A DNA stretch of 64,000 bases from WS-7 sp035635575 (GTDB lineage Bacteria; Eisenbacteria; RBG-16-71-46; SZUA-252): the NCBI GenBank assembly GCA_035635575.1, contig DASQAV010000131.1, positions 1-64,000 of the forward strand, in the 5' to 3' direction. Both the position numbers and the translations under genes were made by a program. This document shows positions 61,767 to 64,000 of this stretch, piece by piece. A model generated the notes under the pieces. The model was given only the letters and a program-made list of their open reading frames with translations. It was not told the origin of the DNA and did no database searches. Positions within the stretch are counted from its first letter, which is position 1, and every line of letters begins with the position of its first letter.

Positions 61767-62789
61767 GTGGCGCCTCACGTCGAGCGCCGGCTCGCTTCGC
61801 TCCGCGCGATTCTCATGCAGAGCGACGCCGAGATCCGCGCACAGTACCCCGAATATTTCCTCACGTACTATACGTATCTCCGCATCCTCCGGAATCCCGC
61901 CCGCATCGAGCACGTCTTCCAGAAAGCCCACGACATGTACCGGTACCTGGAAGCGGAGGGGAAGGACGTCCTGGACCTGGGCGCGGGGTTCGGCATCGAG
62001 GCGCTCCTGGTCGCGATCTATGGAGCGCGCCGGGTGGTCGCCACGGAGATCGATCATGACATGGTGGAGGTCGGGCGGTACCTCGCCGAGCGGATGGATC
62101 CGCCCATGGCCAATTTCGAATCGAAGTACGGGGACGGGATCTCGATGCAGCTCCCCTCCGGTAGCTTCGACGGGATCATGACCAACTGCGTGATCTCCCA
62201 CGTGCGCGACCTCGAGGGGTTCCTGGCCGAGACGACCCGGCTCCTCCGGCCGGGGGGAATCTTCTTCCTGAGCGACGAGAACAATTCCCTCTACCTGCCC
62301 GCGCGTCCGCGGCGGCGCCGGGGATGGCGCAGTATGGAGGCCGAGCCGGATGGCCCCTGGTTCCAAGTGCGCATGGCGTACATCGGGGAGCACGTTCCCC
62401 AGCTCAGCGGAAACGAATTGCTGGAAGCGACGCGGATCACGCGGGGGCTCGTGGGCAAGGACATCATGGACGCCGTCCGCGACTATCGGGAATCGCGCCG
62501 TCTCCCGACCCGGCCCGCCTTCCTCTACCGGCATCCGATCGACGGCCAGTACCCCGAGCGGGAGCTCAACCCCTACTGGCTCATGCGCAAGTTCCGGGAC
62601 CAAGGCCTCACTCCGGAGCTTCTTCCCGCGTTCTTTTCCCGGGGGATCGAGAACCATCCCCGGCAATGGGTGAAGGACGTTCTTCGCCTTCTCTGCACCG
62701 CGTGCCCCGCGCTTTCGGTCTACGTCTGGCCCATCATGAGGCTGCGGGGAAGAAAACCCGTGTTGACACCTTCCGCCGGCGTCTCCTAG
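61767..62789 (+). CDS. class I SAM-dependent methyltransferase
   Basis: A 340-aa protein with the SAM loop VLDLGAGFGIEALLVAIYGARRVVATEIDHDMVEVG and IMTNCVISHVRDLEGFLAETTRLLRPGGIFFLSDENNS. Its C-terminal half (GKDIMDAVRDYRESRRLPTRP, YPERELNPYWLMRKF) has no motif I recognise. GTG 61767 is used; other starts would lie upstream or at ATG 61815. It follows the activator by 17 nt, so may be its co-transcribed partner. Confidence 0.8.
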   Translation: MAPHVERRLASLRAILMQSDAEIRAQYPEYFLTYYTYLRILRNPARIEHVFQKAHDMYRYLEAEGKDVLDLGAGFGIEALLVAIYGARRVVATEIDHDMVEVGRYLAERMDPPMANFESKYGDGISMQLPSGSFDGIMTNCVISHVRDLEGFLAETTRLLRPGGIFFLSDENNSLYLPARPRRRRGWRSMEAEPDGPWFQVRMAYIGEHVPQLSGNELLEATRITRGLVGKDIMDAVRDYRESRRLPTRPAFLYRHPIDGQYPERELNPYWLMRKFRDQGLTPELLPAFFSRGIENHPRQWVKDVLRLLCTACPALSVYVWPIMRLRGRKPVLTPSAGVS

Positions 62790-62799
62790 TCTCGCGCCG

Positions 62800-64000
62800 A
62801 TGCGAACCGGCCTCCTGAGCCGCGCCCGCGAGCGCCGACCGCAATTCGCAGCGCCGCTCCTCGCGTCGCTTCTCGTTCTCCTTTCCTCTCCCGCGTTCGC
62901 CGCATCCCCCGAGACCTCGCCGCCTCCTGCCGCGGATCTTCCCGCCCCCACGGGCTTCTCCGCGAAGGATCGCCCCGGGGATTCTGGGAACGCGACCTTG
63001 CTGACGTGGAAGGATCCGTCCGGGGTGCCCGAAGGCGCGATGATCCAGATCCGCCGCGCGGTTCCGCCCGCGTACGACTGGACCGACATCGCGACGGTGA
63101 AGCTGGGTGTGGAGCGTTACGAGGACACGACGGCGAAAGACGGCGTTGTCTACCGCTACGAGATCGCGGTAACCGTTCCCGCCGCTGGAGTTTCGGGCCC
63201 GCCGGTCGTGAGCGACCCCGTTGCCTCGCACGACAACTGGTTCAGCAAGGACCGCACGAATTCCTTCATCGCCTCGGTCCTCTTCATCTTCATCCTCCTG
63301 ATCTCCATCACGATGGCGAAATCGGGGAAGAACATCTTCATCCGGCGCATTGCGGGGTTGAACGCCATCGACGAGGCGATCGGGCGCGCCACCGAGGTCG
63401 GGAAGAAGGTGCTCTACATTCCCGGGATCCAGAGCATGGACGAGATCCAGACCATCGCCTCGATCTCGATCCTGGGCCACGTGGCGCGCGCGACCGCGCG
63501 CTACGGTGCGGACCTGGACGTCGCGAATCGCGACCCGCTCACGTTTGCCTCGGCACGCGAGGTGGTGCGCTCGGCCTACCTCGAGGAGGGACGACCCGAC
63601 CTCTTTCGCGAGGAGATGGTGAACTACGTCACGTACGACCAGTTCGCGTTCACCGCCGCGGTATCCGCGCGGATGATCCGGGAGAAACCGGCGGCGATCT
63701 TCCTCATCGGGTACTTCTTCGCCGAATCGCTCATCCTCGCTGAAACGGGGCAATCCACCGGGGCCATCCAGATCGCCGGCCAGGCGGACCCGACCCAGCT
63801 CCCGTTCTTCGTCGCGACCTGCGACTACACGCTCATCGGCGAGGAGCTCTACGCGGCGAGCGCCTACCTCACGCGCGAGCCGATCCTCCTGGGCTCGATG
63901 CGCGCCCAGGATATCGCCAAGGGCATCGTCATCGTGCTCGGGATCGGGGGCATCATCGTGACGAGCCTGGGCCTGACCTGGTTCCCGGACCTCTTCAAGA
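62800..64000 (+). CDS. DUF6754-like protein with FnIII domain, 3' end outside window
   Basis: A partial protein of at least 400 residues. It has a signal peptide (SLLVLLSSPAFA, cleavage about 32), then a fibronectin type III-like domain (about residues 45-145; NATLLTWKDPSGVPEGAMIQIRR, TVPAAGVSGPPVVS), one membrane helix (SFIASVLFIFILLISITMA) and a cytoplasmic/membrane part with VLYIPGIQSMDEIQTIASISILGHVA and hydrophobic segments (AAIFLIGYFFAESLILA and GIVIVLGIGGIIVTSLG). The second part looks like DUF6754 proteins. The reading frame is open to the end of the window. Function unknown. Confidence 0.72.
   Translation, partial: MRTGLLSRARERRPQFAAPLLASLLVLLSSPAFAASPETSPPPAADLPAPTGFSAKDRPGDSGNATLLTWKDPSGVPEGAMIQIRRAVPPAYDWTDIATVKLGVERYEDTTAKDGVVYRYEIAVTVPAAGVSGPPVVSDPVASHDNWFSKDRTNSFIASVLFIFILLISITMAKSGKNIFIRRIAGLNAIDEAIGRATEVGKKVLYIPGIQSMDEIQTIASISILGHVARATARYGADLDVANRDPLTFASAREVVRSAYLEEGRPDLFREEMVNYVTYDQFAFTAAVSARMIREKPAAIFLIGYFFAESLILAETGQSTGAIQIAGQADPTQLPFFVATCDYTLIGEELYAASAYLTREPILLGSMRAQDIAKGIVIVLGIGGIIVTSLGLTWFPDLFK

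Noticed and set aside
1..64000. CRISPR arrays, insertion sequences, attachment sites or prophage
   Set aside because: No repeated spacers, no transposase motifs, and composition is uniform through the window.

Overview
The window is about 64 kb of GC-rich, gene-dense bacterial chromosome with very short intergenic gaps. Lipoproteins with lipoboxes, a periplasmic SLBB-type polysaccharide exporter and a parvulin lipoprotein point to a two-membrane (diderm) organism. myo-Inositol-phosphate synthase beside a phosphatidylinositol-phosphate-type synthase, a pyruvoyl arginine decarboxylase, a PyrR-controlled pyr operon and many 4-nt GTGA/ATGA/TTGA stop/start overlaps suggest an uncultured, Eisenbacteria-like lineage. 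That placement is inference only and is not tested here. No tRNA, rRNA, insertion sequence, phage gene or CRISPR array was recognised.

Layout. (1) 1-8.4 kb is housekeeping: partial NagZ, RsgA, a zinc-ribbon/TPR membrane protein, a DUF2064 transferase, an OGG1-like glycosylase, a YbbR protein, PdaD arginine decarboxylase, a parvulin lipoprotein, an alkaline-phosphatase-superfamily enzyme, then a 520-nt gap and HU with its own promoter and terminator. (2) 8.4-16.3 kb: a YugP-like metallopeptidase; an ltaE-rsmI-CDP-alcohol transferase run; ino1, tmk, a carboxy-terminal processing protease and dus. (3) 16.3-20 kb: larB and larC (nickel-pincer cofactor) overlapping a tandem ABC ATPase. (4) 20-28 kb: a GAF protein, a large hybrid sensor kinase, a membrane/TPR protein and a secreted M28 peptidase-PDZ-propeller fusion. 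(5) 28.3-35.6 kb: pyrR-pyrB-pyrC-(TPR lipoprotein)-pyrK-pyrD-pyrF behind a recognisable PyrR leader. (6) 35.6-60 kb: a surface-polysaccharide locus with nucleotide-sugar enzymes, two flippases, two polymerase/ligase proteins, exporter and chain-length proteins, at least six glycosyltransferases, and two initiating transferases. (7) 60-64 kb: a sigma-54 activator, a methyltransferase and a partial FnIII/membrane protein.

How they work together. The pyr operon makes UMP de novo. Its last gene, pyrF, overlaps the first polysaccharide gene by 4 nt, so pyrimidine supply and nucleotide-sugar synthesis may be co-transcribed and share PyrR control. The leader carries a near-consensus PyrR-binding loop whose alternative pairing would expose or hide the pyrR Shine-Dalgarno. 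Three genes (ltaE, the hybrid kinase, pyrF) appear to need a CTG start; two of these CTGs overlap the upstream stop as CTGA.
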